Made by a program: the position numbers and the translations under genes. From NCBI GenBank assembly GCA_026120185.1, contig JANUWF010001659.1, positions 2,976,001 through 3,040,000 on the forward strand: DNA of 64,000 bases. Direction: 5' to 3'. Source of the stretch: Voacanga thouarsii (lineage: Eukaryota; Streptophyta; Magnoliopsida; Gentianales; Apocynaceae). This document shows positions 1 through 11,687 of this stretch, piece after piece (positions within the stretch are counted from its first letter, which is position 1; every line of letters starts with the position of its first letter). Below the pieces are notes generated by a model, which saw nothing but the letters and a program-made list of their open reading frames with translations, searched no databases and had not been told where the DNA came from.

Positions 1-709
1 TCCTTATTAGAATTATTAATCTTAAAGATATTTAGATTAATTCATATTTTGCTACCAATAGACCGAGAAATCTAATAGGTCACACACAATAGAGAATTGA
101 GTACTCAATATGTTATTTGATAACATTATAGTGTTAATTGTGAAAAGAAGAAGTTATTGTGGTCAGATTATAATTAGTTATAATTTGTAGGCCATATTAT
201 AATTAACAATAATTATAATAATAATAATTGGTAATTAAGAATAGGATTCTGATTACCATAAGATCTGTGGACGATATATATGATAATATATGGAATCCGT
301 GGGCATTATGATTTTAGTTAATTTATAGAGAGTTTTTTCTAAAAAGAAAACTGAGAGTTCTCACCATCTTTTTCTTCTGAAAAAAACAAAGCCCTAGTTG
401 CCAGTTGATTTTCCTAGCACAAAATTCTGGTGTTTTCTTAAGCACCATTCTCGTGTGGATTTTATTAGAGACAATCCTATACTTGGATTGTGGTGTTTTG
501 ACGAAACGAAAGAGAAGGCATTCTCTGTGTTTGCTGGATCGCGCCTCAAAGAACACTGATTGGAGAAGTTAATTTTGTTTCACAGAGGCACAACATAAGG
601 TATAATTCTCTCCTATTTTGATTCCATTAATGCATAAATGTGATCCTCGGTGTGGAATTCTTGTTTTTTCCACTGCACAATTATGATTTTGCACGGAGAA
701 TTCCTAACA
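1..709 (+). mobile_element. Copia-type LTR, 3' part (cut by window start)
   Basis: This stretch is a diverged copy, in opposite orientation, of the repeats at 24002-25746 and 56684-58394. Shared landmarks include the segment around the bases reading 'caatagaccgagaaatctaa' near 55-75, and a leader-like 'ccctag' segment near 392. The copy ends at 709 in TTCCTAACA, which matches the terminus of the two complete copies. No primer-binding site follows 709, so it is a solo or truncated LTR rather than the 5' end of an element. It abuts, and probably truncated, the Copia pol remnant to its right. No coding function was seen. Confidence 0.8.
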
Positions 710-1049
710 AAGTGAACAAGAAAAGAGGGAAGAGGGTCATCCATAACCACTGTAGAATGCACAGAATCTTGAGAAGAAAAGAAAGGGGTTGACACAAGAA
801 AGTAACATCAGCAGAAATTGTACCCTTTTTGCAGTCGAGGAAACGAGAAGATGGCTTATCTTTCCAACAAAACATGTAAAGACAAAAATATGAGGTGGAA
901 TAGAAAAAAGAGATTAATTTAGGAAGAGAATAGAGTGAAGAAATGATGGGGGAAAAAAAAAAAAAAAGAACAAACATTCGTATTAAGTGAAGTACATGCT
1001 CTCTCCACTAAATGTCCATTCTTCCATTCAACAATTCCATTTTCTTGTG
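710..1049 (-). pseudogene. Copia integrase/linker remnant, distal part
   Basis: Read on the minus strand, this continues the Copia polyprotein from 2278-2319 across the hAT insertion at 1058-2269. The integrase motif TPPQENGIVEWKNGHLVE is readable across the join, matching the usual Copia integrase core block. After about 980 the frame decays, although a stretch reading ADVTFLCQPLSFL still resembles the linker after integrase. No reverse transcriptase is present, because the element is cut at 709/710 by the LTR on the left. It is non-functional. Confidence 0.7.
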
Positions 1050-1057
1050 GTGGAGTA

Positions 1058-2269
1058 TAGGGGCAGCAATATTGAACACGACACGCCAACACGATACGAA
1101 CACGACACGGTTATAGCAGATTAGGGTTGGGGTTTTGCGGGTTCGGATTGAAACAGGTCGACCCGTTTAACTTTAAACGTATACAGGTCATAAACGGGTT
1201 TAACCCGTTTCAACCCGCGAACCCGTTTAAATTTTTTTAATATTTATATTTAATACTTTTTGTAATACCCTACAAATTTTACTATAGAAAAATAGATAAT
1301 TTAATTTTTTACATAAATTAATTAAATTAAATTTTATTATATGAATTAATTAAATTATTTGTGTGTCTATTTTGTTTAATTATATGAGACCTCTTAAAGA
1401 AAATAAATGATATTAATGTGATTATTTGCTTGATATATAGTAAATGAATCATTCTTAATTAATTATTATTTAGTATCTATAATAATAATATTATTACGAG
1501 TTAGTAAGCAACGACCTTACGCGAGTCTAAAGGGGAAGGTTAGACCATTAGGAAATAACGTATGTAATATGCCTACAGGCTGAATCGAATATAGAATGAA
1601 AAGAAGCTCGTGTGGTGCATTCCCCAGAGGATAAGGTTCACTCAGCATCGATTGACCAGTTCGTATATTATACTATTTTTGACATTAGGACAAAAACAAT
1701 TTGAATTACACCCTACAAGGACAAGCCTTCCTTTTGTGCTCATTTTTGGCTCTCCATTTGCTCTTTAAAATTCCTGGCATGCTACGACAAAATTGTTGTT
1801 CTAAATATCTAGAGAAAATAATTTCTTGAACAATCCAATTTTATTGCAAAATTATATTTATTTAGATTTTTAAGATTAAATCTTATGAATTTATTAAGAT
1901 CTCTAGATATTTAGCGAGATGGTTTGTTATTTTATTGGTTATTTATGATTTTACGGACTGTTTTATTAGTTTTTTAATTTTATATGATTTGATTTGATTT
2001 TTTAAAATTTTTTGTGTAATGGTGCACAGATTGGCGGATTTAGTAGGTATTCGGGTTGACAGATTTAGTAATTATCTATTTAATTTTTGTATCTAATCGT
2101 GTCATGTCGTGTCAACCCGTTTTATAACACGAACACAACATGAAAATAAATGGGTTGGCACGACACGACACGTTTATTAATCGGGTCGTGTTCCGGTTGG
2201 CCTGTCGAATGTAATTATCTCAAGTTGACACAACTTGCCACCCCGAACACAACACAATTGCCACCCCTA
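1058..2269. mobile_element. Non-autonomous hAT element, 8-bp TSD GTGGAGTA
   Basis: The termini are TAGGGGCAGCAAT and ATTGCCACCCCTA, imperfect inverted repeats of the common plant hAT type. They are flanked by a perfect 8-bp duplication GTGGAGTA at 1050-1057 and 2270-2277. Subterminal regions carry repeated ACACGACACG-like motifs on both sides, as expected of transposase-binding subterminal repeats. No transposase reading frame is present in 1.2 kb, so it is a deletion derivative. Removing it restores the Copia integrase reading frame. Confidence 0.9.
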
Positions 2270-2277
2270 GTGGAGTA

Positions 2278-2319
2278 TGAGGACATGATGATTGGTAGAA
2301 TCTTTCAAGAACATAAAGG
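2278..2319 (-). pseudogene. Copia integrase sliver between two hAT insertions
   Basis: These roughly 40 bp encode, on the minus strand, residues reading YQSSCPH. They lead directly into the TPPQENG block at 1057-1000 once the intervening hAT element is removed. The piece shows that both hAT elements landed in the same integrase gene within about 50 bp of each other. Confidence 0.75.
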
Positions 2320-2327
2320 AGTGAAAA

Positions 2328-3299
2328 TAGGGGTGGAAATGAGTTAATTAGCCAAGCCGGGCTGTATAGCTCAGGCTCGGCTCAATCAAATTTGTTCCAA
2401 CTCATAACTCTGCTCATATTCAATGTGAGTTAATTTTATAGCTCAAGCTCAACCAGTACATAGCTCACAAGCAGCTCAGCTCGCTCAACCTGTACATAGC
2501 TGACAAGCAGCTCAACTCGGCTCAGCTCATTTATCGTCAAGCTAAATAATAAACTCGCAAATCCTATTGTGCTTATTCAAACTAAAATAATTGAGGAAGA
2601 CAAAAATAAATATAACCAATTAGCTAACTTTAAAATAGTTTAATATCATAGAGTATGGAATCTCCAACAACATGCTGCATTTATTCAAAAGAAATATAAT
2701 ATTTTTAACCATAATTTAAAGTAAAATCAAAACCAACCAGTGAAAATTCAACTAAAAAAATATAATACTTATAATAGGCAATGCAATTTCAGTGACTTTT
2801 TCATATAAGAAATGTAATCTCCATGGCTTTTCCATCCACGTATAAACATTAAAATTAAGTTATAAAATTAGAGTAGAATGACACAATAAGTAAGGTTTGT
2901 CAATGACAATAAACAAAGAAGAAATATATCTTAAATTTTTCCTTAATGTGATATATTTCATTTCAATTTAACTATATATTATAATCAATTTATTTTATAT
3001 ATTTATGTATATATATGATAAAAATATATCTTTAAAAATGCACGCACGCACGCGCGCACACACACACACACATATATATAAACAAAAACATATCTCTAAA
3101 AATATAAACTATATAAAGCTAGCTTGGGAGCCAGATAGGTCGAACTTTGTCTAGCTTAAGCTCAGCTTATATTTCAAATGAGCAAAAAAAAATTTGACTC
3201 TCGTATCACTTATTTGAATCATGAGTTGAGCGAGTTGAGCTAAATATGGAATCAAATCATGAGCTACTCATAGGTTAGCTCAACTCATTTCCAGCCATA
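2328..3299. mobile_element. Second non-autonomous hAT element in the same integrase
   Basis: The left end TAGGGGTGGAAATGAGTT mirrors the right end (reverse complement TATGGCTGGAAATGAGTT). The flanking 8-mers AGTGAAAA (2320-2327) and ATTGAAAA (3300-3307) differ at one position, as in an aged target-site duplication. Inside are many GCTCAAGCTCAGCTC-like subterminal repeats and a CA/TA microsatellite at about 3037-3080. There is no transposase frame. Confidence 0.85.
3037..3080. repeat. Compound microsatellite (CGCA/CA/TA)n
   Basis: Runs of ACGC, CA and TA dinucleotides follow each other without interruption inside the hAT element at 2328-3299. Confidence 0.9.
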
Positions 3300-3307
3300 A
3301 TTGAAAA

Positions 3308-4200
3308 GGAGTAGAAAAATATTAACGTGCATTGTCACTTCGTATGATTTGAATAAAGACACCAAATTGAGTTTGAATTTCAGAAACCAATTTTTGAAAT
3401 ATAGAAACACTAACAAACAACTAGGTACAATGTGAAAAATCATCAATAAAGGTAACAAAATACTGGTATCCTAAGGTAGAAGTAACAGGACTTGGACACA
3501 GAATATCAAAATGGGTGACAGAAAACAGAGACCCGCCCTAGTATTAACTTGGCTAGGAAAATGACATCGGGTATGTTTCCCAAGTTGACATGACTCACAC
3601 TCTAAAGAAGATATAGTAGATGAGGAGGGCACCATCTGTTAGAGTTTCCTTAAACTTGGATGTCCCAAACAACCATGGATAACAAGTTACTAGTGTTAGC
3701 AAGGAAATATGGTAGGGACCTTGTGACTCACACCCTATGCCAATCATCCGTCCCATACACCAACTTTGTAAGACAACAGAATCTTTGTCAAAGGCAACAG
3801 AATAGTTAACAGATTGACACAAACAATAAATAGATACTAAGTTAAAAGGGCAACCAAGTACATAAATCAAAAAGCATAAGAGGGTGAGCTTGGCCAATCT
3901 TTGTAGCTCGGTCATGTGAGCCATTGGCTAGAGCAATAGTAGGTAAAAATGATGGATTAACAAGATAAAAGATTCCTATTACTGCAAATATGATTTGTGG
4001 CACCAAAACCAAGAACCTATGGACCAAGGGAAGGAGATTGAGAAACACACGTGACAGCACTAGTACCCATTTGAGCTAGTATCACAACAAGAATGGAGGA
4101 CTGCTTAGCGGTAAACCACTTCAAAAATTCCTCATAATCAAACGAAGGCGTCATCTTGATAGGTCTAAACTTCCAAAGTTTTTAGAGACAATGGATTGAA
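3308..4200 (-). pseudogene. Copia pol remnant: protease, GAG-pre-integrase, integrase start
   Basis: The minus strand reads, in Copia order, a degraded aspartic protease block (GFGATNHICSNR, where families usually read DSGATxH) near 4000 and LANGS near 3920. A connecting segment ending VLQSWCMGRMIGIGCESQGPY follows at about 3680-3780. The integrase start YQYFVTFIDDFSHCT sits near 3450-3480. Several stops and frame changes interrupt it, and the normal DSG of the protease has become GFG, so no enzyme could be made. The frame runs on into 2278-2319 and 710-1049 beyond the two hAT insertions. Assignment to Copia rests on domain order (integrase before reverse transcriptase) and the motifs seen. 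Confidence 0.8.
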
Positions 4201-4219
4201 CAAGATTAACCTTTTGTGA

Positions 4220-5007
4220 AGGATGTGCGTGTAAAGTCCAGCATCAATTTTTTGTCTGTCCAACCTTTCCACAATGGTCACAATAAGGTTAATTTCAATT
4301 GCCATCACAACCAGCTCAACCACAATCTCCTCCACGTCCTCCTCCTAGGCCAGATTGAGAAACCAAAGTGGATGAATCAGTTCCAAGAATATCTAAGGAT
4401 AATGGAGATGCAGTAAGAATTAGCATCAATAAAGAAAATGTCCAGGATAAGGTAGGAACTACGGGGCTGGTAAGAATCTGATCTCAAACTGCCCCATATT
4501 CTGGTGGCAAATGAAAAAGGGCCAAATCATGAAGAAGGTACCTCTCTGAGAGAGTTCCTCCTGATAAGTTTTAGTAGGAAGTAACAACTAGCTGAAGTCT
4601 GCCAAAACACCCTGAATTCTACTTAATATGCCTATGGCATAACAAGTTTTAGTAGGGCAATCAGATTTCATCAAATCAGAACAAACAGCATAGATGCAAG
4701 AGATATATCAGGAGTATACAGTGCCTTGGCTCACTCTCAAATGCTAAAACAAGTTCTATACGGATGGAAAATTTACTATAATGAAGGATAAATAGTCTGC
4801 CAAAGCATGATAAACTAGGAATCAATTTTATCAATCATCAATTTGAGTAAGAGGTGCCTGAGATCCTTGTCCCATGAACCATAACGCGACATCCACAGCC
4901 CAAGTAAAATAATTGTTGCCATTCAATTTCTCAGTGGTGATGAGTGTGGGACCAAAAATCACAGCAGCGACAATAAGGGGAGCATCCAGTGAGTTAGGTC
5001 TCGCCAT
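4220..5007 (-). pseudogene. Copia gag remnant with zinc knuckle
   Basis: A start at 5007 opens MARPNSLDAP, then ITTEKLNGNNYFTWAVDVALWF, a typical Copia gag N-terminus. An upstream in-frame ATG at 5028 is possible but less like the family. The frame is lost after about 4830. Towards 4250 a zinc-knuckle relic YCDHCGKVGQTKN*CW appears, in which the usual His is Gln and a stop lies before the last Cys. The gag lies just downstream, on the minus strand, of the primer-binding site and LTR at 5121-5300, the expected layout. It is non-functional. Confidence 0.8.
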
Positions 5008-5120
5008 GGTGATAGTAAATAAAAACATTATAAAAATAAAAAACTTATGATAAGAGAATATATCAAGGCTGGAGAGGAAACACAGCCAAAAATGAATATT
5101 CTAAAATTTCTTTCTCTCAA

Positions 5121-5134
5121 TGGCTCTGATATCA
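5121..5134 (-). other. Primer-binding site of the Copia remnant
   Basis: The minus strand reads TGATATCAGAGCCA directly against the LTR edge. It resembles the initiator-Met tRNA complement TGGTATCAGAGCC used by most plant Copia elements, with one change. Confidence 0.8.
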
Positions 5135-5300
5135 TGAAATGAAAGAAGAGAGAGGAAGATCTCTTGTAGTATTATTCATGGTATTTAGTATACTTTTATA
5201 GTACAAAATAGATCCTGAAAATCAGTCTCCTATAAATGAGGAGGCCCTATAATTAAGCTAATTGATTAGGCTAATTATATACACATTTATGCATTCAACA
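5135..5300 (-). repeat. Short Copia LTR (166 bp)
   Basis: The repeat runs TGAAATGAAAG to GCATTCAACA, with TG..CA termini, directly adjacent to the primer-binding site. The partner LTR is missing, because the left part of the element was removed at 709/710. The small size fits short-LTR Copia families. Confidence 0.7.
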
Positions 5301-5810
5301 ATATGGACACTAAATGGAGTTTGTGAAATGCTTGTAAAAAGCATGTTTTGGTTTAGGAAATACTGTGAATAGTGTGATTGTCTGTCTAAATGTTCTAAAA
5401 CAAAAATTACAGACATTCCCAATTTATAAAGTTTGCAAATTCTTGAATGGCAAAGAACAAAATTGAATCATTCATGTATTGTTCAAATATTGAATGGAAT
5501 ATCTTATTTTAAAGTCCTCAGTTACTTGGTATTAATAGTGTCCTCGCAACACTAATAGTAGTGGGTAAGTATTCAATTCAAGATTTCCACATATACCAAT
5601 TTCGATTGGGTAATGTGCTCAACCATGCAGTTCACCAGTAGGAGCCACCTCTTATCTAAACAATTCAACAAACAAGGTTGGTTTATGAATTGTTTCAATG
5701 GCCCAGCAATAGATATCACCCATGGCAATCCAGAAAAGCATCAAGCTGACGGCTACGTCAAGCATACCCATGGCTTCATAGCAGAATGCATTAGTTAAGA
5801 GAGTTTTTTG
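5301..5810. other. Unassigned spacer
   Basis: No element ends, domains or RNA genes were recognised. A 61-codon open frame at 5613-5798 has no recognisable motif. Confidence 0.4.
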
Positions 5811-6333
5811 GTCCATGAGAAAATGTCCCTAGTGATTTGTGAAGTACTTTGTTTAGCCCCCAGTGGATGTATTTTCTTGAACCCAAGTCATAGGTTCATT
5901 TCAGTAATTCTCCATTTGCAGTAGAATTCAGATATTCTCTAGGTTAGGATAGGTTAACCTAGCTAAGGTTTAACTGTAGCCAACAAAAGTAGTTTTTGGT
6001 TAAACATTTTGGCATTATCAGTTCCTTAAGATTGAAGTTACTCTCATTTAAATTCTTCTTAGTTTTGAAGTCATTTTTCTTCTATGGTTTTGATGTCCAT
6101 GTATGACACTGTAACAACATTAGATGAGGCAATTATTGAATAATGAAATAGAGGTTGTTTGTTGTGAGATTTTGCCTCTTTCCCTTCTATCTCTTGTTAA
6201 ATTCTTGCCATCCCTTTATTCTTTCTTTCTGTTCTTCTAAAATGAAATTCTTCTATTCTAGAGTATCATCACTGATTCATAAATTAAGCAACACCATATC
6301 AGTGACGACACAAGCTGAAACAGTGTTGCGTCA
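5811..6333 (+). repeat. LTR of a Ty3-type remnant (family L1)
   Basis: This matches 12070-12690 on the plus strand and, reversed, 13310-14480. Shared blocks include 'aaatgtcc..ggtgatttgtga' near 5821, 'tgatgtc.a.atatgacactgtaac' near 6088 and 'caacaccatatcag' near 6289. It ends three bases before a primer-binding site. The left edge is not sharply defined. Confidence 0.7.
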
Positions 6334-6336
6334 ATA

Positions 6337-6349
6337 TGGTACCAGAGCT
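6337..6349 (+). other. Primer-binding site, initiator-Met tRNA type
   Basis: The sequence TGGTACCAGAGCT has one difference from the canonical TGGTATCAGAGC in its first 12 bases, placed right after the L1 LTR. Confidence 0.75.
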
Positions 6350-7480
6350 AAAGGATCCTTCTCTCCATTTGCCATTTCCTATTTTCTTCCAATCATGATG
6401 GCTTTAAACACCAAGCTAAAGTCACTGGTTTGCAGCTCTTTCAAAAGATTTTGAAGTTCATAAACCATAGGGTAATTGGAGAATAGGTTCTCCAGAAGTG
6501 ACAGTTTCTTCTTTGAAGACTTTGATTAATGCATTTCTTGAACAGCCTGAGTGCCAAAATATAAGGCAAAAAGATCAAGCTTCTGCAACCTAGCAGAAGA
6601 CCAGAAATACGTACTGGAGTAACAGTAGCTAATAGCTTCATCCAAGAAGCTAATCACAAATTCTGGTAGCATGTAGATTTCCTTCTCTACAACAGCCACA
6701 AGACTTGTATGAAAATTTTGAATTAGAAGAGAGAATTTGGGAGGGTAAAAGGGCATGAAACTAGAAGTTAATGGTTTCTGTGGAGATAGTTATCCTGATG
6801 TATGTCTTGGATGAATATAGTTTGAAATGTTATTTCAGGTAGCATAGAATAAATGGAATTCGAAAAGTCCATTTTGTTGAAGCAAAGATGAAAGGAACTG
6901 CTCAGATGCGAAGGATTAAAGAACAAGCAAATTTCAAACGAATAGTAATAGGAGAAGTTAGAACATGGGAAGAGATGAATCAAGCCATTTCACGACAATT
7001 TCTTCCTCCCAACCTTAAGCAAAGGGTTCATATCCAACTTATCCAACTATGGCAAGGTAACACGAGTATTCAAGAATGTGTAAGTAAATTTTATCATCTA
7101 GCTACTCATTGTGATTTTGAATGGAACAACAATGCAATGATTGCAATGTTTAAGAATGGATAAACGCCACAAATTTCCCCAAGACTGGTTTTAACAATGC
7201 CATATTCTCTAAGTGATACCATTCAAGTAGATACTTGAACTGAAAACGATTTATCTACTAGGCTCTTCTTTAAGCTCCTTTGCAGAATACTCATCTAGAA
7301 GACAAGTCTGCAGCAGTATTCCAAGGTAAAAACCCCGCTGAAAAGTTTCAAATGACAACTCCCTACATAAAAATCAACTAGCAACTCCTTAAAGTTCAAC
7401 AAATACCCAAAACAAACCTAAAGGAAAAGCCAAAATTCAATGCCATTTTTGTAAGAGGTTCGGGCATTTGTGGCTCAATG
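6350..7480 (+). pseudogene. Ty3-type gag remnant (Retrotrans_gag plus broken zinc knuckle)
   Basis: The readable core is an open stretch at 6888-7163. It encodes a retrotransposon-gag block with WEEMNQAISRQFLPPN, then RVHIQLIQLWQGNTSIQECV, the usual pattern of a Trp-Glu-x-Met helix, F-x-PP and L-x-QG-x-x-S-V. Near 7440 a knuckle fragment CHFCKRFGH is followed by a frame change, so the last Cys is lost. Sequence between 6350 and 6888 is leader or decayed gag without a clear frame. Reverse transcriptase and integrase are absent: the element is a gag-end fragment behind its 5' LTR. The family assignment comes from gag type only. Confidence 0.7.
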
Positions 7481-7771
7481 TCCTAGTAGATTGGGGTAGT
7501 TGACAAAAATGCTTGGAATTGTCATGCCATAAATGAACAACAAGCTGAATTCCTAGAAGCTAGATGAGAGCAACAATGAGAAGAGTGAAAGTAATGGTGA
7601 ACAACAACATTGTCTGAATCTACACCCACCCCTTAAGACGCAAAAGGATGATGAAGATGAAAACTGAAGAAGGAATAGCATTATTTAAGAAGGTGTTTGT
7701 TGCAATGGGTAAAAAGAGTGTTGACTCTAAAAGTTGTAGCATATTATTTCTGGAGATGCTATAAACAAGCT

Positions 7772-8372
7772 AAGGGTCTATTTGATAACTCAATTAAATA
7801 TTTAAAATTAATTAATTACGTGTTTATTTAATTAAATGTATTTGATAACGAATAATATTAAGTCTTCAATTAATTCAGTGCATTTGATAATAGATTCTTG
7901 CTATCACTTAATTGATTAAGATGTATTAAAATCTTAAATTTTAAGTGAAATGAATATTGCTTAAGGGTGTATTCATCCCAATCCAAAATCACTTTAATTT
8001 TAAAAATTATTTTATATATTTTCGTTTTTCACGAATTGTCATATGCTTACAACATATTATATTCTCTTTCTTTAGCCCCACCTTAGGCCCCATCTTACCC
8101 CACATATGTAATAATTTTTATTATATTCCCACAAACTCAACTCAATCCAATTGCTATCTACTTACACCCTAAAATCTGAATAGATTAAATATTCATCTAA
8201 TTATTAATATTCTTTTCTATTTAATCAAAATTGTAATAAATTATAGTTTAAAAATGAATTATAATTAGTTCAATATTTCGATTTAGACTTCAAATTTCAA
8301 AATTTAGTGTTTAGACTTTAATTTTTAAAATTCAATACTTGAATATTCAAACTTCAGCTTTATCAAACAGGT
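7772..8372. mobile_element. AT-rich MITE, related to 20468-20880
   Basis: The left end reads GGGTCTATTTGATAACT. The right end, reversed, reads CCTGTTTGATAAAGCT. A similar sequence lies in opposite orientation at 20468-20880, sharing 'taattaattaa', 'tttgataacgaataatatta' and 'gttgtcaaac' type blocks. No open frame was seen. TSDs could not be fixed, so the superfamily is uncertain. Confidence 0.6.
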
Positions 8373-8404
8373 GACATAAAACTCAGCCTCATACTAATAC
8401 TTAC

Positions 8405-11400
8405 TATAATACCCCATATTAGAACACCTTTAGTAAGTGGAGAAAAGTCATGCATGTCATATTGAGTTATACCACATTTGATGATTTGAATTATTTTCAT
8501 GAAAATATTAATTTGTTGTTGCATGAATTAATTTGCTCTTGAAGTGGTTGTGGTAGTTGAGTTTTATTTTATTGAAGGAGATTTTTTTAAAAAAAAAGGG
8601 ATGGAGTAAGAGAGTAAGAATTAAAGGAATTTATTAGGAAAATATTTGCCAAGAATTAATGTGGTTTAGTGGATAGAGCTTGGTGTGTGTTCTTTGGTGG
8701 GCTTGAGTTCGAATCTTAGCTATCTCAAAATTCTCTCCTTTCTTTTATTTTCCATCTACCCTAATTTCCCTAGCCTTGGCCGAAATCCTTAAGGTCTTGG
8801 AGACCAATTTCCTAAGAATTGGGTGTGTACTTTAACTTGGAAGTTATTTTATAAAATTAGTAAATTAAATTTTTGTTCCTAATATCCTATCATAATCTTG
8901 TAGAGAATTTTAAAGATTACTAGATTAGATTTTTAAAAGCTGGATTTAAATGAGATGTTTGGGCCTTGGATTGAGCAAGGGTTTCGAAATGTTGAAGGAG
9001 GAAAAAGGAAGGGGAAAATTCAGTAGCTACAAGGATTAGGAAACCAGAAATTTCCTTACCAAATAGCTATTTAATAGCTGTTTAAAAAGTACTCAAATTA
9101 ATGTAGGGGATTAACTAATCTATTCCCTAAATAGATAACCTAATTCCTTTCCAGGGTTTCTGGAAAATTCCCTTATAATCAGCCACCACATAGGGAAGAA
9201 TAACTTACCTAAAACACTCTAAAAACCTAGCTAGGGTTAACTAAGAAAACCCTAACCAATTAGGACTTGAATTTAGCCAAAAGAATACCAGAATTTCAGC
9301 TCCATTGCCTCCAGAATTTCGTCACTGTTCACACACGCACACTCTCATGAAATTTCCAGCCCAAACCCTGCACCAAAAACCCCTCTAGCAGTCCAGCAAA
9401 AACAGCTACACAAAACCCTAATCTTTCCCCTCCTAATCTCGTCCAAGAGTAGCCAGAAAATCAGCATCTTTCCTTCTCTTTTCCCTCTTACTTTCGGCCA
9501 CCATAACAACCAGAAACAGCCACCAAAAACCTCCTCAAACCCTACTCAATCTCGTCAAAACCAAGGAAACAAAAGCAATCACCGTTCCTTCTTGTGATCA
9601 AGAGACCCAAAGCAAGATCAAACTCTACTAAACCCTAAAACACCTCAGCCTAGCCTATTCCCTTCATCAAACCAGCCACAATCAAACCCTAAAACACCCT
9701 CAGCTGCCGCAGAATTCCAGCCACCACTCTCTCTCTCTAAGGCTTGCGTCCCTAGCAACCTCCAAGCATCTCCAAACTTGAAATCTAAACCTAAGGTGAG
9801 TAACCCTTTAACCCTTTCAACTTGTATTCAATTAATCTTCTTCTTTTCTCCTAAATCTCGGTCATCAAGGGGCTGATTCTTCTCCCCTATTGTCGGAAAT
9901 TTTAGAACAAAGGTCCAAGAGCCACCAATCAACTCTTCCTTCCAAAGCAAATTCAAGCAACCACCAAAGGCGTCACCTTCGCTCTTAGTGTGTCTCGCCA
10001 AGAGGTATTTTTGGTCTCAATCCCTTTTGTCTTGCATAAGGTTGATTTTATGGTGGTATTATTATGCATGGAGTTAGCTCGAAAAGCATAAATAGACTAG
10101 ATTGATGAGTTTGAAAGAGCATTGGAATGAACTAGGCATGTATGACTTTGAACGTGGTTAAATAATGTCGTGATGACCTAGATCTATTGTGTGGTGATTA
10201 AAGATGAGACCTTTTAAAGCGAATATGTTCATTATATGAGATTAAGGGTGGGCGAATATTGGAGGTCATGGCCTAGATGAGTTGATTTGATTTTAAGCAT
10301 GCATAATGATGAGATGCATGATCATGGGAAGCTATAGAGATGATTTGATGAATTAATTAATCTATATGCCATGGATGAATAAGATGAGTAATATGATCAT
10401 AGGGATTCATAATGCATGATGATAGAGGGTTAATATTTGAATTCTAATTAGAAAATCATTGATTTTAGATAAGGAAGAGATTTGAAGTAAGGGGCGAACA
10501 TTGCAGTGGTTGATTGCTGAGTATATTCAAGCAAGTCCCTACATAACTGTTTTGATAAATGATACTTGTTTGCAATCAATTTTTACGATGTTATTTGGAA
10601 TTGATGTCAATATGATGTTTTGACACAAGGATTGAACCTTGGCTGAAAATGATGAGTTATACTAGATTGTTGTGAGATTTGGATTGGAAACGTGGATGTT
10701 TTATTTTCAAAACGAATTTGCTAAATTTTAATTGTTCAACTTCGAAAATGATTTCTTAAACCATTGTCAAACGATTTGAGAACGCTATTACGAAAAATCA
10801 CGTTTTGCAATCAAACTAATCAAGACTTTCGGAAAAAGGAAAATGATTCTGCCCCTGAATGGGGAGCGTTGAGTACTCGGCGGGGGTAGGCTAGTAGTAC
10901 TAGTTTTGAAGAGCAAAAGTGAGTCTTCTGGCAGGAAGCCACCTCCAGAAGATAAACTCAACTTGGAGAGGCGACAGTACTGCTTAGTCAAGCCGGTCCA
11001 AGCTAGCATATTGGTCCATGTGGACATTGTTGATCCGGATTGAACAACCGGAATGTTGGGTGTAGAGATGGAGGAGTATCTCACCCTAGTGGGAGGGTCC
11101 CCCACTGCCCATTGTTGAAAGAATGCATTGGGAATCTATCATGGTTACCACCATGATATGGATTATGTTACTATATTATTAAATCATTTGCTAATCCTTA
11201 CTTAAGGAATTATGAATGTGATGAAACAGTGATTTATTGTGAACTGTTTTGGATTTATTGAACAAGGCCCCTTTGTATAACTGTTATTGATGAAATTGAC
11301 TTGCAAACACAATTTTGTGGTTTTGATAAACCTGCATACACGAAATGGTTATAATTGACATTTGCACACACGGGACTTACTGAGATGTCAATCTCACACC

Positions 11401-11682
11401 TTTTATATCATAATTTCAGGGGATTGCTTACATTGAGCGGGGTAAAGCTAGGGTTGGGCTCCATTTTATTTATTTAGTTGTGTTTTTGAGTTTGTTTCAA
11501 GAGACGTTTGTTAGTTTTGAGTTCTAGACTTATACAAGTTTTGCTTCCGGATGTAATGGAATTATTCTTTTAATTTTATTTAGCAGATTTGTTTTATTTT
11601 GTTCCTCGTTATAAAGACCCCTGGTCCTTTGGACGGGGCGACATCTTGCCCTATCTAGGTACCTAGGGTGTGGGGTGTTACA
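8405..11682 (+). mobile_element. Solo LTR, 3.28 kb, Ty3-type, TSD CTTAC
   Basis: The left terminus TATAATACCCC and right terminus GGGGTGTTACA are the ends typical of long plant Ty3 LTRs, with the first TG mutated to TA. The perfect 5-bp duplication CTTAC lies at 8400-8404 and 11683-11687. There is no internal region, primer site or polypurine tract, so this is a recombination-derived solo LTR. It holds a tRNA-like segment near 8661-8716, a pyrimidine-rich transcript-leader-like zone at 9300-9800 ending in a GTGAGT donor-like site near 9796, and a GC-richer block at 10840-11105. Short open frames within it, including 10788-11105 on the minus strand, look incidental. Confidence 0.9.
8661..8716 (+). 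other. tRNA-like segment (A-box and B-box-like) inside the solo LTR
   Basis: TGGTTTAGTGG resembles a pol III A box and GAGTTCGAATCT, about 45 bases on, resembles a B box, at tRNA-like spacing. It does not fold into a clear tRNA by eye and lacks a convincing acceptor stem, so it is not called as a tRNA gene. It may be a tRNA-derived SINE relic captured by the LTR. Confidence 0.45.
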
Positions 11683-11687
11683 CTTAC

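Noticed and set aside
5613..5798. 61-codon frame that reads like a normal protein
   Set aside because: No recognised family or splice context; left as unassigned.
8661..8716. A tRNA gene
   Set aside because: A- and B-box-like motifs exist but no cloverleaf with a matched acceptor stem could be traced.
10788..11105. 105-codon minus-strand open frame
   Set aside because: It lies wholly inside a solo LTR bounded by a perfect TSD and carries no motif.
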